Notes under the pieces: generated by a model
What the model saw: the letters and a program-made list of their open reading frames with translations, nothing else
The model's database searches: none
Told to the model about the DNA's origin: nothing
In this document: positions 53,402 to 61,306 of the stretch, in pieces
How positions within the stretch are numbered: position 1 is the stretch's first letter
Layout: each line of letters begins with the position of its first letter
Source of the DNA: Clostridia bacterium
GTDB lineage: Bacteria; Bacillota; Clostridia; Christensenellales; UBA1242
Length of the DNA stretch: 64,000 nt
Reading direction: 5' to 3'
NCBI GenBank assembly: GCA_022793335.1
Contig: JAAWCQ010000003.1
Span: 53,326-117,325 of the forward strand
Position numbers and translations under genes: made by a program

Positions 53402-53628
53402 ATTTCTGGCTGAAGAAGCTCTAAAATATAAATGATGAGTTTAAGCTCTCGTTCTTCCATGTGGTCGGTGTAAAGCATGTTTAATGCAAAGTAATTATTT
53501 TTCAGCGGCTCATCAAGTTTTTCCATAAACTCTTTCTCGCATTCTTGCAATTCTTGACTTGTTTGATAATGCTGTTTATGATTTTCTTTAATATAACTTT
53601 TGTAAAACAATTTTGCAATCTCTTCCAT
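53398..53628 (-). CDS. Small helical protein
   Basis: 76 residues with an AAAGGAGGG ribosome binding site, converging with spoIIE and overlapping its end by four bases. Glu-rich, helical, no membrane segment. Size and general look (MEEIAKLFYKSYI, then ECEKEFMEKLDE) recall DUF6809-type phage or mobile-element proteins, but the similarity is weak. It points away from the HTH gene at 53860. Confidence 0.5.
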   Translation of the reverse strand: MEEIAKLFYKSYIKENHKQHYQTSQELQECEKEFMEKLDEPLKNNYFALNMLYTDHMEERELKLIIYILELLQPEI

Positions 53629-53756
53629 TTTTCCCTCCTTTCAACTAAATTTTGATAAGCAGAACAAGTTTTATCTAAAAATATGCTTATTCCCTTAACT
53701 ATCTTTCATAAGTGTAATACAATTTGTTTTGAAAAAATCAAAAAACTCCAAATGGT

Positions 53757-53790
53757 GTCGAATTTTGTAAAAATATTTACAAAAATCGTC
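53757..53790. promoter_or_regulatory. 34-bp palindrome, operator-like site 1
   Basis: Near-palindrome with arms GTCGAATTTTGTAAA and ATTTACAAAAATCG. It lies about 70 bases upstream of the HTH gene start and contains a Spo0A-box-like TGTCGAA at 53756. Confidence 0.7.
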
Positions 53791-53859
53791 AGTTATCAAC
53801 ATTCAGCTTTTAAGGCTTTTGATTAAAATTATTGTAATATATCTGCATGGAGGCAGAAA

Positions 53860-54063
53860 ATGGGTAACTTTGGAGAAAGATTGAAAGAAATGAGAAAAGA
53901 GGAGGGGCTAAGTCAATGGAAGCTTGCACAAAAGGTGGGGCTTACACATACCGCGATTGGCCATTGGGAGCGTAATGAAAGAGTGCCAAACTTGCAGGCA
54001 GTGATTATTTTGGCAAGGTATTTTAAGGTTACGCTTGATTATATAGCAGGAATTGAATATTGA
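53860..54063 (+). CDS. Small XRE-family HTH repressor
   Basis: 67 residues, a single Cro/CI-type helix-turn-helix: FGERLKEMRKEEGLSQWKLA, VGLTHTAIGHWERNERVPN and LARYFKVTLDYIAGIEY. AGGCAG is a weak ribosome binding site. It is too short to have a sensor domain. Three copies of a 34-bp palindrome surround it (53757, 54068, 54270), the pattern of an autoregulated repressor or a master switch. The half-site also occurs at 9021 upstream of a G9 promoter. Its regulon is unknown; the 54270 site lies upstream of dnaX. Confidence 0.8.
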   Translation: MGNFGERLKEMRKEEGLSQWKLAQKVGLTHTAIGHWERNERVPNLQAVIILARYFKVTLDYIAGIEY

Positions 54064-54067
54064 AAAA

Positions 54068-54101
54068 GTCGAATTTTGTAAATATTTTTACAAAAATCGA
54101 C
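54068..54101. promoter_or_regulatory. 34-bp palindrome, operator-like site 2
   Basis: Arms GTCGAATTTTGTAAA and TTTACAAAAATCGAC, starting five bases after the HTH stop codon. Best match of the three to full dyad symmetry at its ends (GTCGA/TCGAC). Confidence 0.7.
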
Positions 54102-54269
54102 GCATGCTGAAATTTAACGCGTTCTTCTTGATTTAAACATTTTTTTAAAAATCAGAAAGAGGCCATAGGTACGTGTAACGAAAGCTTTGTTTTATAATAT
54201 CTATTAAAAATTGTGCGGGCTTCAGTGTGACAGAATTTAATTTTTTAAAGTATAAGTTTATTTTTACAT

Positions 54270-54303
54270 GTCGATATTTGTAAAATATTTTACAAAAATC
54301 GAC
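54270..54303. promoter_or_regulatory. 34-bp palindrome, operator-like site 3
   Basis: Arms GTCGATATTTGTAAAA and TTTTACAAAAATCGAC, about 75 bases upstream of the dnaX -35 box. The rest of the gap 54064-54428 has no gene. Confidence 0.7.
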
Positions 54304-54376
54304 TTAAAAATGCAGGTGAGATTTGTTAAAAAATAAAACCGTTTATTTTTGATTGATTATTTTTAATCAATTTTGA

Positions 54377-54405
54377 TTGATTTTATTTTTATTTGCAGTT
54401 ATACT
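54377..54405 (+). promoter_or_regulatory. Promoter of dnaX-ybaB-recR
   Basis: TTGATT (54377-54382), 17-nt spacer, TATACT (54400-54405), 24 bases before the start codon. Confidence 0.65.
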
Positions 54406-54428
54406 AGAAGGGTATAAAAAGGAGATAT

Positions 54429-55897
54429 ATGGAACATCTTGCTCTATATCGCAAATACAGACCTGCAACCTTTGATGAAGTTGTTGGGCAAGAGCATATT
54501 ACGCGGGCGCTTAAAAATCAAATTGCAACTGGCAGCATTGGACATGCCTATCTTTTTACTGGCTCTAGAGGAATAGGAAAGACTTCTATTGCAAGAATAC
54601 TAGCTAAAGCGGTCAACTGTTTGGACAATCAAAATGGATCACCTTGCGGAAAGTGTGAAAGTTGCAAAAAACTTGAAAATCAGGCTGATATAAATGTTAT
54701 TGAAATTGACGCCGCATCAAACAATAGGGTTGATGATGTGAGAGAGCTGCGAGAGAAGGTTAAGTTTACACCAGTTGATGCAAAATATAAAGTTTATATC
54801 ATTGACGAAGTGCACATGCTGACTGACTCTGCTTTCAATGCCCTTTTAAAAACATTGGAAGAGCCACCAAGTTATGTGATTTTTATCTTGGCAACGACTG
54901 AAGCACACAAGCTTCCTGCGACCATTTTGTCAAGGTGTATAAGATTTGACTTTAGGCTTGTTGGGCTTGATGATTTGACAGGGCTTCTCAAAAATGTATT
55001 CGACAGTGAAAACATTGAATATGATGATGAGGCGCTTAAAGCAATTGCGGTTGCTGGTGAGGGCAGTGTGAGAGATACCCTTTCAATTGCTGACTGCGTG
55101 ATTGCTTACTCAATCGGCAAAGTTACGCTTGAGGGCGTTCAAAGGGTGCTTGGCTCGACTGATGAAAGTCTTATGGTGGAATATTTTGATAAACTTTCTA
55201 AGAAAGATGTCGGCGGACTTTTGCAACTTGTCAATCGAATTGATGAGGGCGGAAAGAATATGTCAATACTTGTAAAAGACCTTTCAAAGCATGCGAGAAA
55301 TCTTTTAATTTGCAAGTCTTGTCAAAATCCAAACGACATTCTCAATATGTCGGAAGAAAGTTTTGGCAAACTTAAAGCGCAAGCTGAAGGGTTTGATGAA
55401 AAAACGCTTATTGGCTATATGCAAAGCTTCGGCGGTGCAGAGAATGAATTGCGTTATACAATGTCGCCACGGCTTTTGCTGGAGACCTTATCCTTGTCAG
55501 TTATGACAGGACTTAGTGCGGATGAGGTAAAAAAAAACTGAAAACGCAGGCTAGTCAAGGTAATTTGTCAGTCAAGACCATTTGGGGTAAGGTGGTGCTT
55601 TATTTAAAAGACCAACATGAAGTAGCACTTCATGTTGCATGCGGAGATCTTACTGATGTAGAGCTTTCAAATGGCAAACTTATCATCAATGTTGTCGAGC
55701 GGGTCATTGTAAGATCTCTTGAAGAGGGAAAAGGTAAGATTGAGAGGGCGCTGCGCTGGCAGGGGCTTGAGCTTGAGGTTGAAGTGCGGCTGAAAGAAGT
55801 TGAAAGCAGCAAAGCGGAAAAAGATATAAAAAAACTTAAAGGCATCTTTGAAGATGTAAAAATCGAAAAGAAAAAGAATATTATAAATTGGAGGTAA
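54429..55897 (+). CDS. dnaX: DNA polymerase III gamma/tau subunit, read through an A9 slippage site
   Basis: The zero frame (54429-55541, 370 residues) has Walker A GSRGIGKTS, the zinc module CGKCESC, IIDEVHML, and sensor ILSRC: the AAA+ clamp-loader part, ending EVKKN-stop. The stop TGA 55539-55541 lies directly after a run of nine A (55529-55537). A -1 shift, or one added A, continues as EVKKKLKTQASQGNLSVKTIW and on to 55897, giving about 490 residues with the C-terminal domain III/IV region (IWGKVVLYLKDQ, IERALRWQGLELEV). Short (gamma-like) and long (tau-like) forms would thus come from one gene, as in Thermus and Escherichia. An assembly indel is the alternative. AAAGGAG ribosome binding site; operon with ybaB and recR. 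Confidence 0.88.
55529..55537 (+). other. A9 slippage site in dnaX
   Basis: Nine consecutive A in GTAAAAAAAAACTGA; zero frame stops one codon later, the -1 frame continues in a typical DnaX C-terminus. It has the same tract length as the transcriptional-slippage site of Thermus thermophilus dnaX. Confidence 0.65.
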
Positions 55898-55901
55898 TAA
55901 A

Positions 55902-56225
55902 ATGGGATACGGTAATTTTGGAGGATTTGGTGGCGCAAATATGAATCAACTTATGCGTCAGGCACAAAAAATGCAAGAGGATATGGCAAAAGCTAAGGAA
56001 GAGCTTGAAAACACAGTTTTCACTTCTTCTGTAGGCGGCGGAATGGTTGAAGTAAAAATGACTGGTGCAAGAGTTATGAAATCAATCAATATCAAAGATG
56101 AGGTTGTTGACCCTGATGATAAAGAAATGCTTGAAGACCTTGTTATCTCTGCTGTCAATGACTGCCTCGAACAAATTACTCGCAAAGAGCAGTCAACCAT
56201 GCCATCAGTGCCAGGACTCTTTTAA
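55902..56225 (+). CDS. ybaB: YbaB/EbfC nucleoid-associated protein
   Basis: 107 residues. [24 protein letters not shown] and [37 protein letters not shown] (in parts) are the family hallmarks. A short Gly/Phe-rich start ([13 protein letters not shown]) precedes the usual beginning. It binds DNA as a dimer. It starts four bases after the dnaX end, with GGAGG, and precedes recR in the classical order. Confidence 0.93.
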   Translation: MGYGNFGGFGGANMNQLMRQAQKMQEDMAKAKEELENTVFTSSVGGGMVEVKMTGARVMKSINIKDEVVDPDDKEMLEDLVISAVNDCLEQITRKEQSTMPSVPGLF

Positions 56226-56236
56226 TAGGTTTTGTT

Positions 56237-56824
56237 ATGAATGAAGATACAATTGAAAAGTTGATAGAGCAGTTTCGCACCTTGCCTGGCGTTGGTTATA
56301 AAACTGCTCAGCGCTATGCTTTTTCTATTATTGAAGGCAAAGAAGAGCGTGCAAAGAGGTTTAGCGATGCGATTTTAGAGGCTAAATCAAAAATAGGCTT
56401 TTGCAAGGTTTGTGGAAATTTTACAGACAGAGAAGTTTGTCCAATTTGCACTCATCGCAACAGAAAAACTATTTGTGTAGTAAAAGACCCTAAAGATGTG
56501 CTTGCTATGGAAAAGGTAAAATCTTATCAAGGTGTTTATCATGTTTTATTTGGAACAATAAGTCCACTTGAACATAGAGGGCCAAACGATATTAAAATTA
56601 AAGAGCTTCTTGCTCGCATTCAAGAAGACAAAGTTGAAGAGGTTATCATGGCGACAAACCCAGATGTTGAAGGGGATGCAACAGCCATGTATATTGCAAA
56701 ACTTCTTTCGCCTCTTGGCGTGAAAGTTACTCGACTTGCTCAGGGTGTCGCCATGGGTAGTGACCTTGAGTATGCGGATGAGGTGACCTTGTCGAAAGCT
56801 CTCGAAGCCAGAACGCAATTATAA
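56237..56824 (+). CDS. recR: Recombination protein RecR
   Basis: 195 residues. Helix-hairpin-helix [20 protein letters not shown], four-cysteine zinc finger [16 protein letters not shown] and Toprim domain ([24 protein letters not shown] in parts). RecR helps load RecA at gaps with RecF and RecO. The final codons (EARTQL-stop) lie inside the left arm of an 18-bp inverted repeat belonging to the repeat element downstream, so the repeat supplies the stop codon and last residues. Confidence 0.94.
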   Translation: MNEDTIEKLIEQFRTLPGVGYKTAQRYAFSIIEGKEERAKRFSDAILEAKSKIGFCKVCGNFTDREVCPICTHRNRKTICVVKDPKDVLAMEKVKSYQGVYHVLFGTISPLEHRGPNDIKIKELLARIQEDKVEEVIMATNPDVEGDATAMYIAKLLSPLGVKVTRLAQGVAMGSDLEYADEVTLSKALEARTQL

Positions 56825-56939
56825 ACGGCGTAATGCTTCGTTTACTGAAAGCAGTCTCAAGCACTCATTTACATTTTAGTAAACTCGTGCTTGAGAGCTG
56901 CATTCGAGCCTTGCCTTACTTGTTTATAATTGCGTTCTG
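56809..56939. repeat. Inverted repeat spanning the recR 3' end
   Basis: CAGAACGCAATTATAAAC (56809-56826) is repeated in perfect inverted form at 56922-56939. Between the arms is a second, nested hairpin: CTCAAGCAC and GTGCTTGAG around TTTAC/GTAAA. The right arm recurs at 57086-57103 in the second tandem copy. Confidence 0.75.
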
Positions 56940-57172
56940 CAGTAGGCAATAGGTAGGCTGTTGGGAATAAAGTGCTTAGAGATACAAACCAGCGTAATGC
57001 TTCGTTTACTGAAAGCAGTCTCAAACACTCATTTACATTTTAGTAAACTCGTGCATGAGAGTTGCGTTCGAGCCTTGCCTTACTTGTTTATAATTGCGTT
57101 CTGCAGTAGGCAATAGGTAAGCTGCTGGGAGCGAAGAATTTAGAGATAAAAACTGGCGTAATGCTTTATTTA
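56828..57172. repeat. Tandem 164-bp repeat between recR and argS
   Basis: Two full copies (56828-56991 and 56992-57155) and the start of a third (from 57156), each beginning GCGTAATGCTT. Copies are highly similar; the second has two changes that break the nested CTCAAGCAC/GTGCTTGAG hairpin. The region 56825-57281 holds no gene. Confidence 0.8.
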
Positions 57173-57209
57173 ACTTCGTGCTAGAATGTTAAAAATTTAC
57201 TATTTAAAT

Positions 57210-57222
57210 GTGCCTAAGGCAC
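57210..57222. repeat. GTGCCTAAGGCAC palindrome, third copy
   Basis: Identical to the 13-mers at 32896 and 32994. Here it lies 60 bases upstream of argS. Confidence 0.55.
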
Positions 57223-57281
57223 AAATATATTGTATTTTGTATAAGAGAAATCTTACTAAATATAGTATTATCGGAGAAAAA

Positions 57282-59042
57282 ATGAATTTAATCAAAGATA
57301 TTGAAAAATTGTTGATGGATGCGGCAGATAAGGCTGGCTATAAAGAAAATTTATCGGTCAGCTTTTCTGCTCAAAAGGGAATTTGTGATTTGCAATGCAA
57401 TGGTTGTTTTGCGTTATCGAAAAAGTATGGCAAAAATCCTTTTGACATTGCATCTGATATTATTTCATATTTGCAGGGAAACGAGGACTTTGTTTTTGAA
57501 GTTGCAAAGCCTGCTTTTATCAACATTAAAATAAGTGACAAAGCTTTTGCAAAGTTTGCAAATTTTGTTTTGGAAGACGAGCGTGGTGGTCTTGAAAAAA
57601 ATGAAGTCTCACAAAAAGTATTGCTTGATTATGGTGGTGCAAATGTTGCAAAAGCTTTACATATTGGCCATCTTAGGCCTGCAATCATTGGTGAAAGTTT
57701 GAAAAGGCTTTATCGTTTGCTTGGTGATGAGGTCATCAGTGATGTTCATCTTGGAGACTGGGGGCTTCAAATGGGGCTTACCGAGCTTCAACTTTTTGAA
57801 GAGGGAAAGCTTGACTTTTATTTTGGCAAGGGCGGCGAGAAGAGAAAGCTTACCATAGAAGACTTAAATGAGGCATATCCAGCTGCCAACAAGAGAAAGG
57901 GGCAAGAAGAAGACTTTAAGAAAAAGGCGGAAGAGTGGACTCTTAAAATTCAAAGAAAAGAAGAGCCTTATTATGAGATTTACAAAGATATTAGGCAGCT
58001 TTCGGTAAAAGAAATTTCAACCAATTATTCAAGGCTGGGTGCCACATTTGACCTATGGAAAGGCGAAAGTGATGCAAGTGATTATTGCAAGGAAGCTGTT
58101 GAATTTATCAAAAGCAAGGGGCTTGCTTATGAAAGTGAGGGAGCGCTTGTTGTTGATGTGGCTGAGGAAGGCGAGAATGTGCCAGCTCCAGTCAAGGAAG
58201 ATGGCGTTCAGAGATATCTCAACCCAATGCCTCCATGTTTAATTCAAAAGAGCAATGGAGCTGACCTCTATGCGACAACAGATATTGCGACCATTCTTAT
58301 GAGAAATAAACAATACAAGCTTGACCGCATTGAGTATGTCACGGACGGCAGACAAAAAATGCACTTTACACAGGTGTTTAGGGTGTGTAAAAAAAGTGGA
58401 ATTTCACCAGAGGGGCAAGAGCTTGTTCATATTATAAATGGCACTATGAATGGTGCTGATGGCAAGCCTTTCAAGACACGATCGGGGGATACAATTAAGC
58501 TTGAAGATATTATTGCGATGCTGAGGGATAAGGCGAAAGAGAAGCTTAAGTCAAATGGTGCTGAGGCCGATGATGAGACAGCGCTTATGATTGGTGTGGC
58601 TGCCATGAAGTTTGGCGACCTTTCAAATACGGTAAGCAAAGATTATGTTTTCGACATTGATAAGTTTATGTCATTTGAAGGCAAGACTGGCCCATATCTT
58701 CAATATACGGTTGTGAGAATAAATTCAATTTTAAGCAAGCTTGAAGGCAGAGAGGGCGGAGAGATTTCTGTTTACTGCGAGGAAGAGCGCGAGATAATGA
58801 GGAATATTATCAAACTTAACTCGGCTTTTGGAATTTGTTATAAAGACAGGTCTTTAAATGCGCTTTGCAGTGCGCTATATGACCTTGCAAGTGCATTTTC
58901 TGGTTTTTATAACAACCATAATGTGCTTGGTCAGAAGGATGAAAAGAGGCAAAACAGTCAAATTTCTATTCTGAAAATTGTAAGAAAAAAGATGCTTCAA
59001 GCGCTTGATGTTTTGGCCGTTGAAGTGCCTAAAAAAATGTAA
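57282..59042 (+). CDS. argS: Arginyl-tRNA synthetase
   Basis: 586 residues from the ATG at 57282 with CGGAG upstream; 32 further codons are open upstream but contain the GTGCC palindrome. N-terminal Add1-type domain, class I HIGH motif in ALHIGHLRPAIIGESLKR (about residue 126), LGDWGLQMGL, YATTDIAT, and the DALR anticodon-binding domain at the C-terminus (GPYLQYTVVRINSIL onward). As usual for ArgRS the KMSK motif is not canonical. Charges tRNA-Arg. No T-box leader was recognised. Confidence 0.95.
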   Translation: MNLIKDIEKLLMDAADKAGYKENLSVSFSAQKGICDLQCNGCFALSKKYGKNPFDIASDIISYLQGNEDFVFEVAKPAFINIKISDKAFAKFANFVLEDERGGLEKNEVSQKVLLDYGGANVAKALHIGHLRPAIIGESLKRLYRLLGDEVISDVHLGDWGLQMGLTELQLFEEGKLDFYFGKGGEKRKLTIEDLNEAYPAANKRKGQEEDFKKKAEEWTLKIQRKEEPYYEIYKDIRQLSVKEISTNYSRLGATFDLWKGESDASDYCKEAVEFIKSKGLAYESEGALVVDVAEEGENVPAPVKEDGVQRYLNPMPPCLIQKSNGADLYATTDIATILMRNKQYKLDRIEYVTDGRQKMHFTQVFRVCKKSGISPEGQELVHIINGTMNGADGKPFKTRSGDTIKLEDIIAMLRDKAKEKLKSNGAEADDETALMIGVAAMKFGDLSNTVSKDYVFDIDKFMSFEGKTGPYLQYTVVRINSILSKLEGREGGEISVYCEEEREIMRNIIKLNSAFGICYKDRSLNALCSALYDLASAFSGFYNNHNVLGQKDEKRQNSQISILKIVRKKMLQALDVLAVEVPKKM

Positions 59043-59061
59043 AATATTTTCAAAAAAGGTA

Positions 59062-59090
59062 TTTACATTTGCCAAAAAGTATGTTATCAT
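59062..59090 (+). promoter_or_regulatory. Promoter of the small gene at 59114
   Basis: TTTACA (59062-59067), 17-nt spacer, TATCAT (59085-59090). Confidence 0.6.
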
Positions 59091-59113
59091 ATAGACAAGA
59101 TATGGAGGATATT

Positions 59114-59281
59114 ATGGCAGAAAATAAGCAGACTTTAAAATACAGAATAAACAAAGAATATCTTAAAAATTGCACAATCGCTCGAAAAGCTGATATAAAT
59201 ACAAACCAAGTTAAATTCTTCAGCGTGAATGCAAACAAAAAAGTTAAAGAAGATTTATTTGACGATATTGAAATGTTTTAA
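59114..59281 (+). CDS. Small basic hypothetical protein
   Basis: 55 residues from the ATG at 59114, which has ATGGAGG upstream; 15 upstream codons without ribosome binding site are discarded. Lys/Asn-rich with an acidic end (KEDLFDDIEMF), no membrane segment. It has its own promoter and terminator, so it is probably a real gene. Function unknown. Confidence 0.6.
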   Translation: MAENKQTLKYRINKEYLKNCTIARKADINTNQVKFFSVNANKKVKEDLFDDIEMF

Positions 59282-59286
59282 TTAAG

Positions 59287-59316
59287 CAAAAGCGCCTTTA
59301 TAGCAAAGGTGTTTTT
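59287..59316 (+). terminator. Terminator after the small basic protein gene
   Basis: Stem AAAAGCGCCTTT/AAAGGTGTTTTT (one G-T pair) with 5-nt loop and T run. Confidence 0.7.
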
Positions 59317-59335
59317 CGTTTATATAGGGGGATAT

Positions 59336-60142
59336 ATGGCAAAAAGTTGGGTTGTTCAAGCTTTTGAAACTTCAATCAAAAATAAGAAAAAAATTATGAA
59401 AAAGCATGAAAGTGAAAGATTTGACAGTGTTGTCGAAAAACTGGAGGCTTTGGGTTTTAAAAAAGATGCAGATTTTTCTTATACAGATAAGACTATGGGC
59501 AAAAACCATTTTAATCATTTGTTTGTAAATGAAAATACTGGACTTATTGTTTTTCTTTATGCAATAGGTGAAAAAGACCAATATGTGCCAATGAATATCA
59601 AATGCGTTGGGCAGGTCAATAATAAATACTTTTCTATAAGTGGTGGTTACAGCAGAATAAGTGCTGTTTTGGAAAATATCAAGTTGGTGCAAGAGTATGG
59701 CAGCTGTGCCGCTCAGTGGACGACTATTGACTCGCATTTGAATTTGACAAGCACTTATGATGAAAATTATTTTCTTTTCAACAGCCATCCAAGCACAGAT
59801 ATTTTAAATGATAAAATCAAAAGTGCGTATGATAATATTTACATAAATGGCGGCTCGATAAACAGCATTCTTTCGTCTGTCGTTGCAGCCGAAGAGAAAA
59901 ACTTGGTAAGCAGCCGTACAAACTTGTATGTCGTTCATTCTGATGCTGTTGCAAAAGTGCTTAATGTAAATCTTACTCTTGATGACAAATTGAGCTACAG
60001 CAGGCTTAGAAAAGCGGAGAAAGAGCAGCTTCAAAATTGTGACGAATGCAGAGGCTTTGGCTCGCTTGATATGCTGGAAAATAATTTTGCTTCTACGCAA
60101 AAAGTTGGTCAAAATATTGATGACGAAAATGAAATAGAATGA
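59336..60142 (+). CDS. Hypothetical protein, 268 residues
   Basis: Start ATG 59336 is preceded by TAGGGGGA. Soluble by appearance; the beginning is strongly basic (KNKKKIMKKHESERF), the end carries CDECRGFGSLDMLE, the only cysteine pair. No family recognised. It shares no clear similarity with the other hypothetical proteins here. A terminator follows five bases after the stop. Confidence 0.6.
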   Translation: MAKSWVVQAFETSIKNKKKIMKKHESERFDSVVEKLEALGFKKDADFSYTDKTMGKNHFNHLFVNENTGLIVFLYAIGEKDQYVPMNIKCVGQVNNKYFSISGGYSRISAVLENIKLVQEYGSCAAQWTTIDSHLNLTSTYDENYFLFNSHPSTDILNDKIKSAYDNIYINGGSINSILSSVVAAEEKNLVSSRTNLYVVHSDAVAKVLNVNLTLDDKLSYSRLRKAEKEQLQNCDECRGFGSLDMLENNFASTQKVGQNIDDENEIE

Positions 60143-60146
60143 AATG

Positions 60147-60173
60147 GTCAGGTTTGAAACCTGACTTTTTTTT
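60147..60173 (+). terminator. Terminator after the 268-residue protein gene
   Basis: An 8-bp stem GTCAGGTT/AACCTGAC with TGA loop followed by eight T. Confidence 0.88.
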
Positions 60174-60217
60174 AAAATCCTATTGTCAAATTCTGAAAAA
60201 TAAGCATATAACAAACT

Positions 60218-60703
60218 ATGGTTAAAAATTACGATAGGGCTAAAGCGGTGGCTTATGCTAGAAGATGGGCACTTTCTGCCAATCCAGAATATTATCATTT
60301 TGGTGGCATTGGCGGTGATTGCACAAACTTTGTTTCGCAATGTCTTCTCGCAGGTGGCGGCGTGATGAATTATGACCAACATAATGGTTGGTTTTATAAT
60401 TCTCAAGCGTCGCGTTCGCCAAGCTGGACTTCTGTTGATGCTTTTATGAAATTTCTGCTGAGAAAGGATAAAAGTGTTGGCCCTTATGGAAGGGTTGTTC
60501 AGTTAAATCAAGTTATGATTGGTGACATATTGCAGCTGCGCCAAAATCCCACGCATTTTAACCATAGTGTGATTGTGACAAATATTATAGGCAGGCAAAT
60601 CATAGTGTGTGCCCATTCAAATGATGCCAAAGACAAACCTCTTCAAAATTATTCTTTTTTTGAAGTTATGCCAATTCATATTGAAGGCATAATTGTAAGG
60701 TGA
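60218..60703 (+). CDS. Amidase_6 domain protein
   Basis: 161 residues. YDRAKAVAYARRWALSANPEY and GGIGGDCTNFVSQCLLAGGG (catalytic Cys about 35) define the putative amidase domain PF12671, a papain-like NlpC/P60 relative; the His is probably in HFNHSVIV. No signal peptide is present. Family members occur in spore formers and are thought to cleave peptide bonds in the wall or spore. GCATATAAC just upstream resembles a SigE/SigK-type -10 (CATAnnnTA), and there is no ribosome binding site; both suggest, but do not prove, sporulation control. Confidence 0.75.
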   Translation: MVKNYDRAKAVAYARRWALSANPEYYHFGGIGGDCTNFVSQCLLAGGGVMNYDQHNGWFYNSQASRSPSWTSVDAFMKFLLRKDKSVGPYGRVVQLNQVMIGDILQLRQNPTHFNHSVIVTNIIGRQIIVCAHSNDAKDKPLQNYSFFEVMPIHIEGIIVR

Positions 60704-60754
60704 CAATATTTGAGATGAAAAGTTTAAAATTTTAAATTTTTGATAACTTTATGA

Positions 60755-60782
60755 TTGACAAAAAGAAAAGGTGTAGTAAAAT
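60755..60782 (+). promoter_or_regulatory. Promoter of the small membrane protein at 60809
   Basis: TTGACA (60755-60760), 16-nt spacer, TAAAAT (60777-60782). Same boxes and spacer length as the G9 promoters at 9053, 12869 and 61182 but with a mixed spacer; a useful internal control. Confidence 0.75.
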
Positions 60783-60808
60783 ATATATAGAATAAAAAGG
60801 AGGAAAAC

Positions 60809-61042
60809 ATGAAAAGCTTTATCGTAGCAATGGAAAAATTGCCTTTACTTGTAAAGGTGTTGCTTGCACTTCCATTTCTTGACATTGTTTGGGTTGTTTA
60901 TAGAATAATAAGATCTGTAGATAAACAAAACTGGGTTGGCGTGCTTATTGCTGTCATTTTCATCATCATTGGCATTCCATTCTTATGGTTGATTGATATG
61001 CTTTGCATACTCATCATTGGTCATGTTTGGTGGATTGACTAA
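60809..61042 (+). CDS. Small membrane protein, 77 residues
   Basis: Two membrane segments (about 12-33 and 43-72) with a short loop RSVDKQNWVG and a C-terminal HVWWID. AAGGAGG ribosome binding site. It is unrelated to the YERKTFLKGW family in this window; the length and two-segment layout recall Pmp3/YqaE-type proteins, but the sequence match is weak. Monocistronic. Confidence 0.65.
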   Translation: MKSFIVAMEKLPLLVKVLLALPFLDIVWVVYRIIRSVDKQNWVGVLIAVIFIIIGIPFLWLIDMLCILIIGHVWWID

Positions 61043-61044
61043 TT

Positions 61045-61083
61045 ATAAAAAAAGCTCTTCTTAATATTAAGAAGGGTTTTTTA
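61045..61083 (+). terminator. Terminator after the 77-residue membrane protein gene
   Basis: Stem around CTTCTTAATATTAAGAAG with flanking AAAGCT/GGTTTT pairs and a T run. Confidence 0.75.
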
Positions 61084-61181
61084 TTGCCTAAAATCATATT
61101 TTTAAACTATTCTGTTATTTTAATTTTTTAAAAAAGCTTTTAAGAAAAATTACAAAAGAAAAAAAATATACGGTAAAACAT

Positions 61182-61209
61182 TTGACAATAAATCGGGGGG
61201 GGGTAAAAT
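61182..61209 (+). promoter_or_regulatory. Putative phase-variable promoter with G9 spacer tract
   Basis: TTGACA (61182-61187), 16-nt spacer ending in G9 (61195-61203), TAAAAT (61204-61209). TCG9TAAAAT is the same as in the promoters at 9053 and 12869. The leader to the start codon is about 90 nt. Confidence 0.8.
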
Positions 61210-61306
61210 TAAATTAAGATTATTTAATATTTTATATTAAATATGCTTTAAAAAGTTTTGTATAGTTTATATTATAAGAAATTTGTTAAACTAAATATAG
61301 GAGTCT

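Noticed and set aside
55565-55897. Independent small gene after dnaX starting at TTG 55565
   Set aside because: Its frame joins seamlessly to dnaX through the A9 tract and its sequence is a DnaX C-terminus; no ribosome binding site precedes the TTG.
56828-57155. Possible CRISPR array because of regularly repeated sequence
   Set aside because: Only two full copies with a 164-bp period and no short repeat/spacer alternation; no cas genes nearby.
57100-57281. T-box leader for argS
   Set aside because: No T-box consensus (GGTGGNACCGCG-like) or antiterminator fold is visible; the leader consists of repeat sequence and a short palindrome.
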